From the NCBI RefSeq assembly GCF_029626025.1, contig NZ_JARUBF010000001.1, forward strand, positions 5,798,001 to 5,862,000: DNA of 64,000 bases, given 5' to 3'. Numbering within the stretch: the first letter of the stretch is position 1; every line of letters starts with the position of its first letter. This DNA is from Solwaraspora sp. WMMD406 (GTDB lineage Bacteria; Actinomycetota; Actinomycetes; Mycobacteriales; Micromonosporaceae). The notes beneath the pieces are model-generated. The model did not search any database, was not told the origin of the DNA, and worked only from the letters and a program-made list of their open reading frames with translations. Shown here in pieces: positions 63,082-64,000 of this stretch. The position numbers and the translations under genes were made by a program.

Positions 63082-63666
63082 ATGCACCGCGCGCTGATCA
63101 TCGTCGACGTACAGAACGACTTCTGCGAGGGCGGCTCCCTTGCCGTCGGAGGCGGCGCCGAGGTGGCCGCCGCGATCTCCCGTACGGTCGCGCAGGCCCC
63201 GCCGGGTCGGTGGCGGCACGTCGTGGCGACCAAGGACTATCACGTCGATCCGGGAGCGCACTTCGGCGATCCGCCGGACTTCGTCGACTCCTGGCCGGTG
63301 CACTGCGTGGTCGGCACCGGAGGTGCCGATTTCCATCCCGACCTGGACACCGGTCCGATCGAAGCGGTGTTCCACAAGGGCCGGCACGCCGCCGCCTACT
63401 CCGGGTTCGAGGGACACACCGAAACCGGCACGGCGCTGGCCGACTGGTTGCGGCAGCGGGGCGTCACCGAGGTCGACGTGGTCGGCATCGCCACCGATCA
63501 CTGTGTACGGGCCACCGCCCTGGACGCCGCGCGCGCCGGGTTCGACACCACCGTACTGCTGGAGCTGACCGCCGGGGTCGCGCCGGCCACCACCGAGGTG
63601 GCGGTCGACAAGCTGCGTACGGCCGGGGTGACCCTCACCGGACGACCGGTCCTGCGCCCGGCCTGA
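63082..63666 (+). CDS. pncA: Nicotinamidase (isochorismatase-like)
   Basis: A 194-aa amidase making nicotinate from nicotinamide, feeding PncB. Catalytic triad visible as Asp in IIVDVQNDF (about 10), Lys in FHKGRH (about 97) and Cys in ATDHCVRATALDA (about 139). Metal ligands are supplied by DYHVDPGAHF. Such enzymes also activate pyrazinamide. A tandem repeat follows the stop. Confidence 0.95.
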   Translation: MHRALIIVDVQNDFCEGGSLAVGGGAEVAAAISRTVAQAPPGRWRHVVATKDYHVDPGAHFGDPPDFVDSWPVHCVVGTGGADFHPDLDTGPIEAVFHKGRHAAAYSGFEGHTETGTALADWLRQRGVTEVDVVGIATDHCVRATALDAARAGFDTTVLLELTAGVAPATTEVAVDKLRTAGVTLTGRPVLRPA

Positions 63667-63680
63667 GGCACCCGCCCGGG

Positions 63681-63780
63681 CCGGTCCACCGAGGGCCGGT
63701 CCGCCACCACGTCGAGGGCCGGTCCCCGGTCCACCACGTCGAGGGCCGGTCCCCGGTCCACCTCGTCGGCGGGTCCACGT
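63681..63780. repeat. 27-bp tandem repeat between pncA and the MFS gene
   Basis: Two almost exact 27-base copies (63704-63730, 63731-63757) flanked by partial copies on both sides. It is outside recognised genes and may form a repeat-based terminator or be neutral. Confidence 0.8.
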
Positions 63781-63874
63781 CGTCGGTGAGTACGGTCACG
63801 TTCGGCGCGGCCGGGCCGAAATCGGCTGGCGGATGTCGTACCCGGCGGGAAAGATCCCGCCGGAGGTACGGATC

Positions 63875-64000
63875 GTGTTGACACTGACGCCTTACCGGGA
63901 TGCGCTCGCGCTGCCCGGCGTCGCCCGGCTGCTCGCCATCTCGATCGTGGCCCGGATGCCGAACACCGCCGCCGGGGTGTCGCTCACCCTCTACGTGGTG
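63875..64000 (+). CDS. MFS transporter, N-terminal fragment (cut by window end)
   Basis: Open frame from GTG 63875 with GGAGG about nine bases upstream. 42 residues are visible: polar start, then LPGVARLLAISIVARMP and GVSLTLYVV, the first helix of a major facilitator typical of actinobacterial drug-efflux-like proteins. Substrate unknown. Confidence 0.7.
   Translation, partial: MLTLTPYRDALALPGVARLLAISIVARMPNTAAGVSLTLYVV

Noticed and set aside
63681-63780. CRISPR-like array
   Set aside because: The 27-base units are directly adjacent without unique spacers, so this is an ordinary tandem repeat. The same holds for the repeats at 35641, 54149 and 57757.

Overview
The window looks like a chromosomal segment of a high-GC actinomycete, most likely Micromonosporaceae (an inference). 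The signs are strong GC bias at third codon positions, GTG and leaderless starts, the order clpS-DUF2017-mec-cysO-cysM-phosphodiesterase-rph-rdgB shared with Mycobacterium, and tandem L,D-transpeptidase lipoproteins. No rRNA, insertion sequence, integrase or CRISPR array was seen.

Layout. (1) 1-10 kb is accessory-looking. The 3' part of a valyl-tRNA synthetase gene faces a tightly overlapping, less GC-rich cassette (radical SAM protein, APH-fold kinase, GT2 and GT4 glycosyltransferases). Next come an APH-fold kinase coupled to a TPR-type regulator, and divergent small ORFs including a Cys-rich pair, up to the 3' end of tRNA-Lys(CUU). (2) 10-14.2 kb holds two tandem L,D-transpeptidases between tRNA-Lys and tRNA-His, then oligoribonuclease. 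(3) 14.2-27.4 kb has a GT87 mannosyltransferase, YcnI and CopC-CopD copper proteins, a DoxX/MauE plus DsbA redox pair, and an ECF-type metal transporter (CbiMNQO family). A Nur-like box upstream suggests the transporter carries nickel. Bcp, an HNH nuclease followed directly by an odd short-arm tRNA with anticodon UAG, a GNAT, an expansin-like protein and a MOSC protein follow.

(4) 27.5-35.6 kb is a histidine-utilisation operon: RpiR regulator, hutU, an M20 amidohydrolase, hutF, hutI, hutH. It runs the HutF (formylglutamate) branch with no HutG in the window. (5) 35.7-50.0 kb is a Wzx/Wzy-type exopolysaccharide cluster on the minus strand. It has an Alg13/Alg14-type split glycosyltransferase, GT2, an APH-fold protein, a PAPS sulfotransferase, Wzx, Wzy, a Wzc-like copolymerase with a degenerate kinase fold, a hexapeptide acyltransferase, a secreted beta-propeller and a GH26-like glycosidase. 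No priming glycosyltransferase is present.

(6) 50.1-57.0 kb holds rdgB, rph, an MgtA-like mannosyltransferase and an Rv1339-like phosphodiesterase, then the cysM-cysO-mec sulfur-carrier module (CysO has an extension after its diglycine), DUF2017 and clpS. (7) 57.0-64 kb has a degenerate dynamin-like protein and a LAL regulator between clpS and the NAD-salvage pair pncB-pncA, ending in a partial MFS transporter. Recurrent themes are leaderless promoters with a TAGGCT-like -10 and many short in-frame tandem repeats. All family names come from reading motifs by eye; no database search was run.
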